A stretch of DNA of 64,000 nt from Bacteroidota bacterium (GCA_023428755.1 JAEYWX010000001.1:434001-498000), one strand, 5' to 3'; counted from the stretch's first letter, positions 24,340 through 34,381 are shown. Notes: generated from the letters alone by a model not told the origin. Numbers and translations: made by a program.

Positions 24340-24373
24340 AAACGCCGCATCAGGTACACTTGATGCGGCGTTT
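24340..24373. terminator. Bidirectional hairpin after the SusD gene
   Basis: 13-bp perfect stem AAACGCCGCATCA/TGATGCGGCGTTT with an 8-nt loop, between the convergent susD-like and thioredoxin-like stops. It can serve both strands, although flanking U-runs are short. Confidence 0.8.
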
Positions 24374-24378
24374 CAGTT

Positions 24379-25662
24379 TTAATGAAATACCTCTGTCAGC
24401 TCTTCGAGCGTTGATGTTCGAATAAGTATCTTACCGCTGTTATCAATAAGCATATATGTCGGGAAATGTTCAATGCGTAATTGTTTTACCACTTCTGGTT
24501 TTTGAAATGGATGATCACGCAACTGAATGATCTGTTTCCAATTTAATCCATATTGCTGAATCAGCTTTTTTGTTTTGAGTGTGTCTTGTTGCTGTTCATA
24601 TGGGAAACTGATGATCTCCATTTTTCCTCCGTTGATTGTAACAAACTCTTTCAATTTCGGCAAATTAGCAATACAGGGTACACACCACGAACCCCAGAAA
24701 TGCAGCAGGGTATATTTCGAATCGTTGCGTTTGAAATAAATATCTTCATACACTCCTGTATTCAAATGAGCGCCGAATACAGATTTTAATACTGCTCCCG
24801 GTTGTACGCCTTTCATTGCTTCATTTTCATCCACCTTCCGGAATACCATTGTATCACCCATAATACTAACCTTGTGAAGTACCAGAATGTCGTTACCAAT
24901 GTACAAACTATCGTTCCTTGAGTAGATGGGATACGCTGTACTGAACAACTGAAAATCATTTTCATTTGCATTTGAAGCAGAATAATTGCTACTGTATAAA
25001 CTGTAGGACAAATGTTTGTCTGATACAAATAGTTTAATTAAAAAACTGTCTGAACCAATATATAATCTCCCTTGTCTTAACTTCTTTGTTCCGCCCCATG
25101 TATTAAAGAGTGCATCGGGATATTTCTTTGGAAGCTTTGCATCCGGCATAATCCTGAATGAAAGTTCTTTTGTAAACAGTTGATGCTGCCAAAAGTCTAC
25201 GGTATAGGGAATTACAAATCCTGTACGGTTGGCGAAGAAAGAAGTATCCTTATAATAAACAGGGTCGTCTGTAAAACTGCCGGAGTGGTTCGTATCAAAG
25301 ATGATTTTCCATTTCCCTTTTTGAAGTTGCATATATATGAGCAACTCATTATCCGCTTGCCATTTTGCAAGATTGGCTGTATCAAGTAAATATTTTTGCT
25401 GAAAAAGCAGAAGACTTTCGGAAGTAATCTGCTTTTTTTGATAAGCTGCAAATAGTTGATGCCGCATATCAAACGTATAGCGTACTACCTGTGAATTCTC
25501 TTCTTTATTGATTGATACAATTTGCAATGGTTCTAAGGTACCTCCAACAACGCTATTTACAGATGTATCTTTTTGCGTAAGAACAGTATAATAGGTTTCA
25601 GTAAGCTGAGATTTTAAAAAAAAAGGGAAAAGAACAAAACAAAGAAAGAGGTGTTGCGTCAT
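24379..25662 (-). CDS. Secreted thioredoxin-like (TlpA-type) protein with large N-terminal domain
   Basis: 427 residues from the ATG at 25662, which places the signal peptide (LFLCFVLFPFFLKSQ) at the start. Residues to about 290 match no family I recognise and are rich in aromatic and beta-strand-like sequence. The C-terminal ~130 residues are a thioredoxin fold with an active-site WCVPC motif (LLHFWGSWCVPCIANLPKLK) and the cis-proline region HFPTYMLIDNSGKIL. TlpA-type proteins reduce or shuffle periplasmic disulfides, for example in cytochrome c maturation. It is a single gene, with the OmpA gene's terminator just upstream. Confidence 0.85.
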   Translation of the reverse strand: MTQHLFLCFVLFPFFLKSQLTETYYTVLTQKDTSVNSVVGGTLEPLQIVSINKEENSQVVRYTFDMRHQLFAAYQKKQITSESLLLFQQKYLLDTANLAKWQADNELLIYMQLQKGKWKIIFDTNHSGSFTDDPVYYKDTSFFANRTGFVIPYTVDFWQHQLFTKELSFRIMPDAKLPKKYPDALFNTWGGTKKLRQGRLYIGSDSFLIKLFVSDKHLSYSLYSSNYSASNANENDFQLFSTAYPIYSRNDSLYIGNDILVLHKVSIMGDTMVFRKVDENEAMKGVQPGAVLKSVFGAHLNTGVYEDIYFKRNDSKYTLLHFWGSWCVPCIANLPKLKEFVTINGGKMEIISFPYEQQQDTLKTKKLIQQYGLNWKQIIQLRDHPFQKPEVVKQLRIEHFPTYMLIDNSGKILIRTSTLEELTEVFH

Positions 25663-25702
25663 TTGCAGATGTTTGCAACTTGAATATACAACTTGTAAAA
25701 AA

Positions 25703-25730
25703 AACAGCCGCATTGAAAAATGCGGCTGTT
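25703..25730 (-). terminator. Terminator of the OmpA/PorP gene cluster
   Basis: On the minus strand, 12-bp stem AACAGCCGCATT/AATGCGGCTGTT with a 4-nt loop, followed by eight T's, located 17 bp after the OmpA-family stop. It also lies within 41 bp upstream of the thioredoxin gene start. Confidence 0.92.
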
Positions 25731-25747
25731 CAGTTTATCATTCAATC

Positions 25748-27775
25748 TTATTGTTCTTCTTTTGGCGGATATGAAATATTGATCAATCCTCTCCGGTTCT
25801 TGGCCCGGCCATCGGCATTATCACGTCCGTTGATCACTTCCATTTCAACAGGGCAACATGCACCAAACGATTCAAACGTAAGTTTGGTTTCATCTACTCC
25901 CTTGGCACGTAAATAATCGGCACATGCCTTGGCACGTCTGTCGGAAAGTATTTTGTTGTACGCTTCCGAACCTAACCCATCTGTATAACCGCTGATCTGC
26001 ACATATGCACCGGGGTTGGCTACCAGGATATCATAAATGGAGTCAAGTTTAGCCACTGCATCTTCTTTGAGATTGTATTTATCAAAATCGAAGTAAACTG
26101 TTACCACTGTTTCAGGTGTCAGAATAATTCTTCGTTCCAGTGCAATATCGTTGTTGGTAAACCTGTCGGTTGACCAATCACTTTCATCAGTGTTTGTAAT
26201 TGTTAATGCAGTTGTTTTTTCATTATAGCGTTGCTTGGTTACTGTAATGGTTTTATCAACCGAACCGTCAGTTTCAAAACTGTACTTTCCGTTGGCGTCT
26301 GTAATAACCGTTCCGGCTTTTCCGTGGGCATCTTTCCATACCAGTGTTGCACCTGCCACAGGTTCATTCGTTTTTCCATCCCGCACAATACCTGATACAA
26401 TTTTCTTCTTGGGTGCTTTGCTTACAGTATAAGTTTCTAAACAACATTCTGATCCACGATCGCTGCTGAACACAGCATTACGGAATACAGATGATTGATC
26501 GGTAGTATGATAATACACATCATCACGAACAGAGTTTACGGGATGACCCATATTCTCAACCGACTTCCACGCTGTTTCCCCTCCTTTGGCAGTAAAGAGA
26601 TCAAAACCACCCATGCCTTGCCGGCCGTTCGATGAAAAAACAAGTGTACTCGTATAACTGTGATAAAAAGGTGCCTGCTCATCGGCTGCTGTATTGATCA
26701 CCGTTCCTGCATTCACCGCTTCACTGGCAGTACCATCGGCCTGTAAGGGAGCATACCAGATATCAAACCCACCTGCACCACCGGGGCGATCAGATGCAAA
26801 GAATAAATATTTTCCATCGGTTGATACATACGGTTGCTGGCTGCTGTAACCCTCACGGTTAACCGAAGTAAGTGCAACAGGGGTTGCCCAGCTGCTTCCT
26901 TCTTTCGTTGCCACATAAATACCTGCTTCTTTTTTCCCGTTTACATTTTTCCACTGTGTAAAATACAAACGGTTTCCATCGGCACTCATGCTGGCTGTGC
27001 CCTGGCTGGCAGAGGCATCTGTTGACAACAGCGATTCGGCTTCACCTGTAATAAATTGATTGTTCTCCAACGTAGCCACATACACCCGGCTGTGGTTTGG
27101 ATTTATACCTGCTGCGGCCGCTGTATCTTTTTCAGTACTGGTGATCAAAAAGCGATTGCCTCCCAAATGTACTGGTGCATACACGCCCTTGCCTGTACTG
27201 TTTGCCAGTGTGGCTTTGTTGAGTGTGTACATTACTGTATCCGGGCGACTGATTTGTGCTTTGATGTATTTTAATGTCTGCAACTCGTTTTCTGCAGTGG
27301 CTTTCAACGGATCGTTGGCTGTTACATTACTGAGGAAACGATTGATCCCTTCTTCTGCCTCATCATATTTTCCCAGGCTGCGCATACATACAGCATACCA
27401 GTAGAGTGCACTGCCGTATGTTGCAGGATCGTTCGCTGCAACGGCTTTGTACCGTTCAGCTGCCTCCGGAAAATAATTGGCTAACCGAAAACTTTCTGCC
27501 TGTTTGTACAACAGATCATTTTTTGTTACGCCTTTCCCCATGCCGCTTCCCTGCCTCTTGCGTTTGGCATTGAGCGGAAAATCGGCTTTGGTTTTTTCAT
27601 TGGCAGGCGGATTTAAAAACTGCTCATACAATTGCGCAGCCGTGTAATAATCGCCGGATGCATAATACGCATTGGCCTGTACAATGCGTTTGTCCTGTGC
27701 CTGTGTTTGTGTAAACAGAGTACAGGCTACAACCCCCAGGAAAAGTTTTCCGGCGGCCTTATATATCGTGTTCAT
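25748..27775 (-). CDS. OmpA-family outer-membrane protein with TPR and PD40 repeats (T9SS-associated)
   Basis: 675 residues from the ATG at 27775, which gives a signal peptide (AAGKLFLGVVACTLFTQTQAQ). In order: TPR-like helices (ANAYYASGDYYTAAQLYEQF), PD40-type propeller repeats (MSADGNRLYFTQWKNVNGKK, VSTDGKYLFFASDRPGGAGG), a carboxypeptidase-regulatory-like domain (SGIVRDGKTNEPVAGATLVW), and the C-terminal OmpA domain (VYFDFDKYNLKEDAVAKLDS, ISGYTDGLGSEAYNKILSDR) that binds peptidoglycan. This architecture is that of PorE/SprE-neighbour proteins encoded beside PorP/SprF and CHU_C adhesins, linking type IX secretion machinery to the wall. Confidence 0.9.
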   Translation of the reverse strand: MNTIYKAAGKLFLGVVACTLFTQTQAQDKRIVQANAYYASGDYYTAAQLYEQFLNPPANEKTKADFPLNAKRKRQGSGMGKGVTKNDLLYKQAESFRLANYFPEAAERYKAVAANDPATYGSALYWYAVCMRSLGKYDEAEEGINRFLSNVTANDPLKATAENELQTLKYIKAQISRPDTVMYTLNKATLANSTGKGVYAPVHLGGNRFLITSTEKDTAAAAGINPNHSRVYVATLENNQFITGEAESLLSTDASASQGTASMSADGNRLYFTQWKNVNGKKEAGIYVATKEGSSWATPVALTSVNREGYSSQQPYVSTDGKYLFFASDRPGGAGGFDIWYAPLQADGTASEAVNAGTVINTAADEQAPFYHSYTSTLVFSSNGRQGMGGFDLFTAKGGETAWKSVENMGHPVNSVRDDVYYHTTDQSSVFRNAVFSSDRGSECCLETYTVSKAPKKKIVSGIVRDGKTNEPVAGATLVWKDAHGKAGTVITDANGKYSFETDGSVDKTITVTKQRYNEKTTALTITNTDESDWSTDRFTNNDIALERRIILTPETVVTVYFDFDKYNLKEDAVAKLDSIYDILVANPGAYVQISGYTDGLGSEAYNKILSDRRAKACADYLRAKGVDETKLTFESFGACCPVEMEVINGRDNADGRAKNRRGLINISYPPKEEQ

Positions 27776-27852
27776 TGTCGAATTATTTTGTGGAAGTGAG
27801 ATAGTGGATTGCATGTGTTCGTCTTTATGGTTATTCATTCACTTGTATGAAA

Positions 27853-28878
27853 TTATAAACGTGGACAACGGATCCAGTCAATAATGCTTCTTGTTCCGCT
27901 GCGTTTTACATATGAAAGACTCAATTCAAAGCTGTTTACATTTCTCGTCATGGTACTCAGCTTCGATGCATTTACATCATAACTCAATCCGATAATAAAA
28001 TTCTTCCAGTCAACTCCTACAAATGGTGCAATAGCATCTTTAAAACGATAGTATCCGCCAAACATGAAATCGGTTTCTTCATTCACATTCAATTGCACAT
28101 AAGTTCCAATCATTGCTTCGGTTGCTGTACCCTGGCGCATCAGCAAAGCATGTGGTACAATGCTGGTACGTTCTGATAAATTAAAACTCAAACCACCATG
28201 CATTACATAACGCAACGGAATGGTATTTAAACTTACGCTCTGTGTTGAAATGATCGGGTCTTTCGGACGGTTGATATGAAAAACCGAAACACCGGCAAAG
28301 GCATTTGCTTTTTTATCGGGCGATGCATCGTAATACAAAACACCTGCACCGGCATCAAAGGTTGTTGAATTGGTATTGGCAAATGATTCGGTGGTTGCAT
28401 TGTTGGCATTATAACCGGTAATGGGATTCCATTGATCGCCCCATTTGAATTTACTTTGATCTACACGGCGGTTGATCAAACCGGCTTGTATTGCCAGCAC
28501 CAACCGGTGATTATTGTCTTCACCAAACTTTACGCCGGTATAAGCAACTGAACCGTATGCATTGAAGTAGTTGAAACCACCATCGCCTGCCGATTGATTC
28601 AATACGTTTACACCAACAGCAAGATTTTTACTGGTGCGTGTATCAAACGAAAGACCACTGGTACGGTATGGATTGCTTACGCTTCCCCATTGGCTTCTGT
28701 ACACAGCCGATACTCTGTACTCACCATCACTTCCTCCCGTCATGGCAGGATTGGTGTACATAGGATAGGTATAGTTCTGCGTAAAATGCGGATCTGTTTG
28801 CGCCACCGATTGGAACACGCTTGCAAGCAGCAAACATGCTGTGAGTACTCCGGTTTGTTTCATGGCTTTATTTTTCAT
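27853..28878 (-). CDS. PorP/SprF-family type IX secretion outer-membrane protein
   Basis: 341 residues with a signal peptide (VLTACLLLASVFQSVAQ). The hallmark N-terminus is TDPHFTQNYTYPMYTNPAMT-GGSDGEYRVSAVYRSQWGSV, and the C-terminal strands (IAPFVGVDWKNFIIGLSYDVN) fit a beta-barrel. PorP/SprF proteins anchor T9SS cargo with type B sorting domains. Gene order (giant CHU_C protein, then PorP, then OmpA protein) is the standard module; this PorP probably handles the adjacent repeat adhesin. A second start codon five residues in is possible. Confidence 0.93.
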   Translation of the reverse strand: MKNKAMKQTGVLTACLLLASVFQSVAQTDPHFTQNYTYPMYTNPAMTGGSDGEYRVSAVYRSQWGSVSNPYRTSGLSFDTRTSKNLAVGVNVLNQSAGDGGFNYFNAYGSVAYTGVKFGEDNNHRLVLAIQAGLINRRVDQSKFKWGDQWNPITGYNANNATTESFANTNSTTFDAGAGVLYYDASPDKKANAFAGVSVFHINRPKDPIISTQSVSLNTIPLRYVMHGGLSFNLSERTSIVPHALLMRQGTATEAMIGTYVQLNVNEETDFMFGGYYRFKDAIAPFVGVDWKNFIIGLSYDVNASKLSTMTRNVNSFELSLSYVKRSGTRSIIDWIRCPRL

Positions 28879-28929
28879 TGTATGTATCAGGTATAAGATT
28901 TTAAATATGATTATCGGGTAGTTGATGTT

Positions 28930-31900
28930 TTAACGTACAAGTGTAATTGAACCTTTGAGATCAACCGTACGACCATCGTTCATTACGGCTCGCAATGCAT
29001 ACACATACACGCCCACCGGTTGTGGCTTACCGTTATGTGTACCATCCCAACCTTGTGTGCGGCTGTTGATCATAGCAATCTGCTGACCCCACTGGTTGAA
29101 GATGCGCATCTCCACTCTGTTGATATAATTACCATATACCATCAGCACATCATTCTTGCCGTCACCATTTGGTGAGAACACGTTTGGCACAAACACATCT
29201 TTGTTCAAAGCCCTTACAGTAATGATATAAGTAACAGGTGTACCAATACATCCGTTGATGCGTGGTGTTACAGTGATGGTGGCTGTTATATCTGTATTGC
29301 CAGGGTTTGTTGCAGTAAACTGCGGTACATTACCTGTACCTGATGCTGCTAAACCAATCGCTGTATTTGAGTTTGTCCAACTGATCGATACTCCAGTTGA
29401 AGGTGTTGTAACAAAATTAGTAGCTGCTATTACGTCACCATCGTTCACTGTAATATTAGCAGGAACTGTTACAGATGGAATTGGATTTACTTCCACTGTA
29501 TAGGTTGCAGCAACCGCACACTCACCGGGGTTTGGTGTAAACGTGTACGTTCCGTTTGCAGTATTGCTCACTGTAGCAGGACTCCATGTACCGGCAATAC
29601 CATTGGTAGATGTTGCTGGCAATGTTGGAACCGTTGCACCAATACAGATGGATGCACTTGTTCCAAAACTGAAGGTTGGTGTAACAATCGGGTTCACCGT
29701 TACAGTATAGGTTTGTGTGGTTGCACAAATACCTGCAGTGGGTGTAAATGTATATACAGCACTTGCTGTTGTACTTACGGTTGATGGATTCCATGTACCT
29801 GTTACACCGTTATCGGATGTTGTTGGTAACGCAGGAACTGTTCCACCTGCACAAATGGTTAGTGCAGTTCCGAAACTGAATGTTGGAACTGTATTCGGTG
29901 TTACGGTTACAGTAAAGGTTGTACTGGTTCCGCACTCACCTGCATTTGGTGTAAAGGTATAAACAGCATCGGCCTGGTTGCTCACAGTTGCCGGGCTCCA
30001 TGTACCATTGATTCCATTGGTTGATGTATTCGGTAATGTTGGAACCGTTGCGCCAGCGCAAATGGTTAATGATGTACCAAAACTAAATGTTGGTGTAAGT
30101 ATTGGATTTACGGTTACAGTAAGAGTTGTTGGTACAGCACACAAACCAGCGGTTGGTGTAAATGTGTACACGCCGTTTGCTGTGTTGCTTACAGTTGCCG
30201 GGCTCCATGTTCCGGTAATACCATTGGTTGATGTAGTTGGTAGTGTTGGAACAGCAGCTCCATCACAAACGCTGAGTGTTGTACCAAAGCTGAACGTTGG
30301 AGTAATATTCGGATTTACTGTAACAGTAAATGTTGCGGTAGTCGCACACTGTCCGGCAGCAGGTGTAAAGGTATACACGCCGCTTGCTGTATTACTTACT
30401 GTAGCTGCAGCCCATGTACCGGTTATCCCATTATCAGAAGTGTTTGGCAGTGTCGGTACACTTCCGCCTGCACAAATGGTTAAGGTTGTACTAAAGCTGA
30501 ACACAGGTGTAATGTTTGCATCTACCGTTACAGTAAACGTTGTTGGTAACGCACATTGTCCCGCAGTTGGTGTAAACGTGTACACGCCGCTTGCTGTATT
30601 GCTTACAGTAGCAGGACTCCAGGTACCGGTAATATTATTGGTTGATGTTGTTGGTAATGCTGGTACTGTTCCTCCAGAACAAATAGCCAAAGCAGTTCCA
30701 AAACTGAATGTTGGTGTGATGTTCGGATTTACGGTAACAGTAAATGTAGTTGGTAACGCACATTGTCCCGCAGTTGGTGTAAATGTGTACACGCCTGAAT
30801 TCTGATCATCTACTACGGCAGGGTTCCATGTACCATTGATACCATTGGTTGATGTGTTTGGTAATGCAGGTACAGTTCCACCGGCACAGATCGTTAACGT
30901 TGTACCAAAGCTGAACGTTGGTGTGATGTTCGGGTTTACGGTAACAATAAACGTAGTGGTTGTTGCACACAAACCAGCAGTTGGTGTAAATGTATAAACG
31001 CCACTTGCGGTAGTACTTACTGTCGATGGATTCCAAGTACCGGTAATACCATTATCAGATGTTGTTGGTAACACAGGCACACTTCCACCTTCACAAATGG
31101 TGAGTGTTGTTCCAAAGCTGAACGTAGGCGTAATGTTCGGATTTACGGTAACAGTGAACGTAGTAGTGGTTGCACACAAACCAGCGGTTGGTGTAAAGGT
31201 ATAAACACCACTTGCAGTAGTACTTACTGTTGCGGGACTCCAAGTACCGGTAATACCATTATCAGATGTTGTTGGTAACGCAGGTACAGTTCCGCCTGCA
31301 CAAATAGTCAATGTTGTACCAAAGCTGAAAGTTGGTGTGATGTTCGGATTTACAGTAACAGTAAATGTGGTTGGCAATGCACACTGTCCGGCTGTGGGTG
31401 TAAACGTGTACGTACCGGAATTCTGATCATCCACAACAGCAGGACTCCATGTACCACTGATGCCATTGGTTGATGTATTCGGTAATGCAGGAACTGTTCC
31501 GCCTGCACAGATGGTTAAGGTTGTACCAAAACTGAAGGTTGGTGTAATATTCGGATTTACGGTAACAGTAAAAGTGGTTGGCAATGCACACTGTCCTGCA
31601 GTTGGTGTAAAGGTGTACGTACCGCTTGCAGTATTGCTTACTGTTGCAGGACTCCAGGTGCCGGTTACTCCGTTATCAGAGGTTGTTGGCAAAGTTGGAA
31701 CTGTTTCGCCTGAACAAATGGTCAATGCTGTACCAAAGCTGAACGTTGGTGTAACGTTTGGTGTAACGGTAACGGTTACACTGGCAGTTGTTGCACACTG
31801 TCCGGCGGTGGGTGTAAAGGTGTACGTACCTGAATTTTGATTGTCGATCACTGCAGGGCTCCACGTACCGGTAATATTATTAGTAGATGTAGTTGGTAAA

Positions 31901-32793
31901 AGCGGAGCTGTTGCATTTTCACAAATAGAAATGGCAGTACCAAAGCTGAACGTTGGTGTAATGTTCGGTGCTACTGTAACAGTAAAGGTTGCAGTAGTAG
32001 CACACTGTCCGGCGGTGGGTGTAAAGGTGTACGTACCTGAATTTTGATTATCTACCACAGCAGGACTCCATGTACCGCTGTATCCGTTTAGTGAATTGTT
32101 CGGTAATGTTGGAACAGTTCCACCGGCACAAATACTCAATGCTGTTCCAAAACTAAAAGTAGGCGTAATGTTTGGATTCACTGTAATATTGATCGTTACA
32201 GGCAAACCACATTGTCCTGCATCGGGTGTAAATGTATAAGAACCGGAGGCAGTATTGCTAACTATTGCAGGACTCCATGTTCCTGTAAGACCATTGTTTG
32301 ATGTAGTTGGTAATACGGGAGCTGTTGTACCCGCACAGAATGCAGGTATTGCTGTAAATGATGGAACGATAATGGGGTTCGACAGAATTACACCGGAGAA
32401 CAAATTGGTTGTATTCCCGTTTTCTGTGATTGTAAACCCCGCATATACACCCGCATTTAATCCTGTAATAATCGCCTGGCCGGCGCCATTGGTAACAATC
32501 GTAATCGGACCAACAGCATTACCGTCATCTGTATAAGTAATATCATAACTGGTGGCCGGTAATAGTCCATTTATTGTTACCGAGCCATCTGTTCCGTTAC
32601 AGGTAGTAGGGTTGGAACTTGAAACGGTGGGCGTAAATAAAGATTCGGAAAACCCTATTGCAGCATACTTGATTTGAATACCGTTGCTGCTGTTGAACGA
32701 TGTAACTGTTCCAAATGATTGGGCGTTTGCGAAGAATGAAAGTAACAGAAACAAAATTGTTCCTGCAAAGGAAATTGGATTTTTTGGGTTCAT
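28930..32793 (-). CDS. Giant repeat adhesin with T9SS type B (gliding-motility CHU_C) C-terminus
   Basis: 1287 residues with a signal peptide (ILFLLLSFFANAQ). After a short N-terminal domain come 14 tandem repeats of 69 residues (consensus start TPTFSFGTALTICAGGTVPA, end TFTVTVNPNI), each with two cysteines and a GTWSPATVSN and YTFTPTAGQC motif, i.e. Ig-like/PKD-like beta-sandwiches. A final Ig-like unit precedes the CHU_C sorting domain (DVFVPNVFSPNGDGKNDV, FNQWGQQIA, GWDGTHNGKPQPVGVYVYAL, KGSITLVR). It is exported by T9SS and displayed on the surface, presumably for adhesion. The neighbouring PorP/SprF is its likely outer-membrane partner. Confidence 0.92.
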   Translation of the reverse strand: MNPKNPISFAGTILFLLLSFFANAQSFGTVTSFNSSNGIQIKYAAIGFSESLFTPTVSSSNPTTCNGTDGSVTINGLLPATSYDITYTDDGNAVGPITIVTNGAGQAIITGLNAGVYAGFTITENGNTTNLFSGVILSNPIIVPSFTAIPAFCAGTTAPVLPTTSNNGLTGTWSPAIVSNTASGSYTFTPDAGQCGLPVTINITVNPNITPTFSFGTALSICAGGTVPTLPNNSLNGYSGTWSPAVVDNQNSGTYTFTPTAGQCATTATFTVTVAPNITPTFSFGTAISICENATAPLLPTTSTNNITGTWSPAVIDNQNSGTYTFTPTAGQCATTASVTVTVTPNVTPTFSFGTALTICSGETVPTLPTTSDNGVTGTWSPATVSNTASGTYTFTPTAGQCALPTTFTVTVNPNITPTFSFGTTLTICAGGTVPALPNTSTNGISGTWSPAVVDDQNSGTYTFTPTAGQCALPTTFTVTVNPNITPTFSFGTTLTICAGGTVPALPTTSDNGITGTWSPATVSTTASGVYTFTPTAGLCATTTTFTVTVNPNITPTFSFGTTLTICEGGSVPVLPTTSDNGITGTWNPSTVSTTASGVYTFTPTAGLCATTTTFIVTVNPNITPTFSFGTTLTICAGGTVPALPNTSTNGINGTWNPAVVDDQNSGVYTFTPTAGQCALPTTFTVTVNPNITPTFSFGTALAICSGGTVPALPTTSTNNITGTWSPATVSNTASGVYTFTPTAGQCALPTTFTVTVDANITPVFSFSTTLTICAGGSVPTLPNTSDNGITGTWAAATVSNTASGVYTFTPAAGQCATTATFTVTVNPNITPTFSFGTTLSVCDGAAVPTLPTTSTNGITGTWSPATVSNTANGVYTFTPTAGLCAVPTTLTVTVNPILTPTFSFGTSLTICAGATVPTLPNTSTNGINGTWSPATVSNQADAVYTFTPNAGECGTSTTFTVTVTPNTVPTFSFGTALTICAGGTVPALPTTSDNGVTGTWNPSTVSTTASAVYTFTPTAGICATTQTYTVTVNPIVTPTFSFGTSASICIGATVPTLPATSTNGIAGTWSPATVSNTANGTYTFTPNPGECAVAATYTVEVNPIPSVTVPANITVNDGDVIAATNFVTTPSTGVSISWTNSNTAIGLAASGTGNVPQFTATNPGNTDITATITVTPRINGCIGTPVTYIITVRALNKDVFVPNVFSPNGDGKNDVLMVYGNYINRVEMRIFNQWGQQIAMINSRTQGWDGTHNGKPQPVGVYVYALRAVMNDGRTVDLKGSITLVR
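29485..32375 (-). repeat. 14 tandem 207-bp coding repeats in the adhesin gene
   Basis: Each unit is 69 codons. Several units are nearly identical at the protein level (for example units 5, 6 and 8), while the first, third and last are more diverged, suggesting internal expansion. The repeats create false open frames on the opposite strand. Array boundaries are approximate. Confidence 0.9.
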
Positions 32794-32851
32794 TTTTTAG
32801 CTGTTAGTTCAGGTTAATACTGAGAATTAACGCATAAACATAACACATTCA

Positions 32852-32866
32852 CTATAAAGTTTATAG
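32852..32866. promoter_or_regulatory. Perfect palindrome upstream of the adhesin gene
   Basis: CTATAAA-G-TTTATAG is a perfect inverted repeat 60 bp before the adhesin start, in a 288-bp AT-rich spacer that otherwise holds no gene. On the minus strand a TATGTTTA word (candidate -7) lies 16-23 bp beyond it, toward the gene, so it may be an operator for the adhesin promoter. Confidence 0.35.
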
Positions 32867-33081
32867 CAATACAGTATTTTCCCGCAAAAATTGTGTGTTT
32901 CTACTTACGGTAATGTAAAGACGAAATGAAGGGATTTATCCCGTTAAATCAATTGCAGCAGCCTTGCAGAAATTACTTTAAGTGGAACTGGTTTACAAGT
33001 TCAATCTGTACTAGATACGAGAAAAGTTACGGGTCAGACAACGCTCTCCGTTAAACTAAAAATCAATTACTGTCAATTTAC

Positions 33082-33660
33082 TTATGTATAGTAAGGGCTT
33101 ACCATCAAAAACACGATCACTCCCGTTACTGCCACATAGAACCATAAAGGCCATGTAATGCGTGCCAGCTTTTTATGTTTGTGAAACTCGGCGGTTAGTC
33201 CACGGTAAGCTGTAAATAAAATAAACGGAAGAATTAAACCTGCCAAAACAATATGTGTGATCAATATAAAGAAGTAAACAACTTTTACTAAACCGGTTCC
33301 GCCAAACGGTGTTTCACCAGTAAACAAATGATGACAGATGTAAGAAACAAGAAATAAAACAGACAAGCCGATCGCCCACAACATTAGTTTTTTGTGTGTG
33401 GCGTAGCGCTTATTTCGTACGGCATACAACGCACCTAAGAGCAACAATGCAACAAACGTATTGATGAGTGCATTCAGCCGGGCAAAAATATGTTTATCAA
33501 AACCAAGATTCCACTTTACTTCAACACGACTGAGAAACGCAACTGCAACAAAAACAATAATGCTTACCGCAATGATGAGAATGTAGGCAAGCATATCATT
33601 CTTTTGAATAGAAGGAGGCAATGCTTTTCCACGTCTGTGTCCGCTGCTGCTGTACGACAT
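33082..33660 (-). CDS. DUF420 (YozB-like) membrane protein of the oxidase operon
   Basis: 192 residues with five predicted membrane helices (ILIIAVSIIVFVAVAFL, VALLLLGALYAVR, LMLWAIGLSVLFLVSYI, FFILITHIVLAGLIL, WPLWFYVAVTGVIVFLMV). The conserved histidine-containing motifs (RNKRYATHKKLMLWAI, SYICHHLFTGETPFGG, FHKHKKLARITWPLWFY) are those of DUF420, regularly found with cytochrome oxidase genes and thought to act in oxidase assembly. It is the last gene of the respiratory operon, 22 bp after the SCO gene. Confidence 0.88.
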   Translation of the reverse strand: MSYSSSGHRRGKALPPSIQKNDMLAYILIIAVSIIVFVAVAFLSRVEVKWNLGFDKHIFARLNALINTFVALLLLGALYAVRNKRYATHKKLMLWAIGLSVLFLVSYICHHLFTGETPFGGTGLVKVVYFFILITHIVLAGLILPFILFTAYRGLTAEFHKHKKLARITWPLWFYVAVTGVIVFLMVSPYYT

Positions 33661-33682
33661 AACTGATCGATCTTGGGTTTCT

Positions 33683-34381
33683 TTATTTACGAAATAGGTT
33701 TCTTTTCTTCTTTTTATCTTTTTCTAAAAACAACAGGCCAATATCTCTTGCCATTTTTGCCATGGCCAATGTATCTGTACCATCATACCAGCCACGTATT
33801 ACACGATCTTTATCGAGCAGGTAAAATTTATTGGTATGCAGAAAAGCTGTATCCACTTCACCGCCATCGATTGTTGCAGCTTTAAATTCATTATATGCCA
33901 AATCATAAATGGCTTGTTTCTCACCGGTTAAAAACCACCAGTTGCTGTGGCGAACTTTGTATTTGTCGGCATAACGCTTCAATGCCTCCACGGTATCTCT
34001 TGCCGGATCAACTGTTAATGAAATAAAATGAACAAGCGAATCCGTTTTCAAAAACGCATCCTGCATCTTCTTCATATTACGAGTCATTGTGGGACATGGA
34101 TTGGGACAGCGGGTAAAAAAATAATCAACCACCAGAATCTTGCCTTTCAGCGAATCAGCACTCACCTGTTTCCCCAGTTGATTGGTGAACGTAAAGTTCG
34201 CCACCTTATGCCAGATCGTATCTTTCACCAGCTTTCCCTTCACCGTTTTCTCTGTTACTGAATCGTAGAAATAACGACGGGGCATGTTGATCGCATCTTC
34301 ACTTGCATACTTTACGATCATGTAGGCAGTAACCGGTATACCCACTGCCAGCAATAAACCAAAAATTCCTTTCTTACTCAT
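33683..34381 (-). CDS. SCO1/SenC-family copper chaperone
   Basis: 232 residues with an N-terminal membrane anchor (FGLLLAVGIPVTAYMIVKY) and a thioredoxin-like periplasmic domain. The copper-binding CxxxC is in FFTRCPNPCPTMTRNM and the partner histidine in AFLHTNKFYLLDKD. SCO proteins load CuA into subunit II of cytochrome oxidase. The gene lies between the oxidase subunits and the DUF420 gene, as expected for an assembly factor. Confidence 0.93.
   Translation of the reverse strand: MSKKGIFGLLLAVGIPVTAYMIVKYASEDAINMPRRYFYDSVTEKTVKGKLVKDTIWHKVANFTFTNQLGKQVSADSLKGKILVVDYFFTRCPNPCPTMTRNMKKMQDAFLKTDSLVHFISLTVDPARDTVEALKRYADKYKVRHSNWWFLTGEKQAIYDLAYNEFKAATIDGGEVDTAFLHTNKFYLLDKDRVIRGWYDGTDTLAMAKMARDIGLLFLEKDKKKKRNLFRK

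Noticed and set aside
29978..30805. Long plus-strand open frame inside the adhesin gene (275 codons), with several shorter ones
   Set aside because: It is the antisense shadow of the 207-bp coding repeats; the repeated composition keeps the opposite frame open. No signal or family is present.
29485..32375. CRISPR array
   Set aside because: The regular repeats are 207-bp coding units with similar 'spacers', translated in frame; there are no cas genes in the window.
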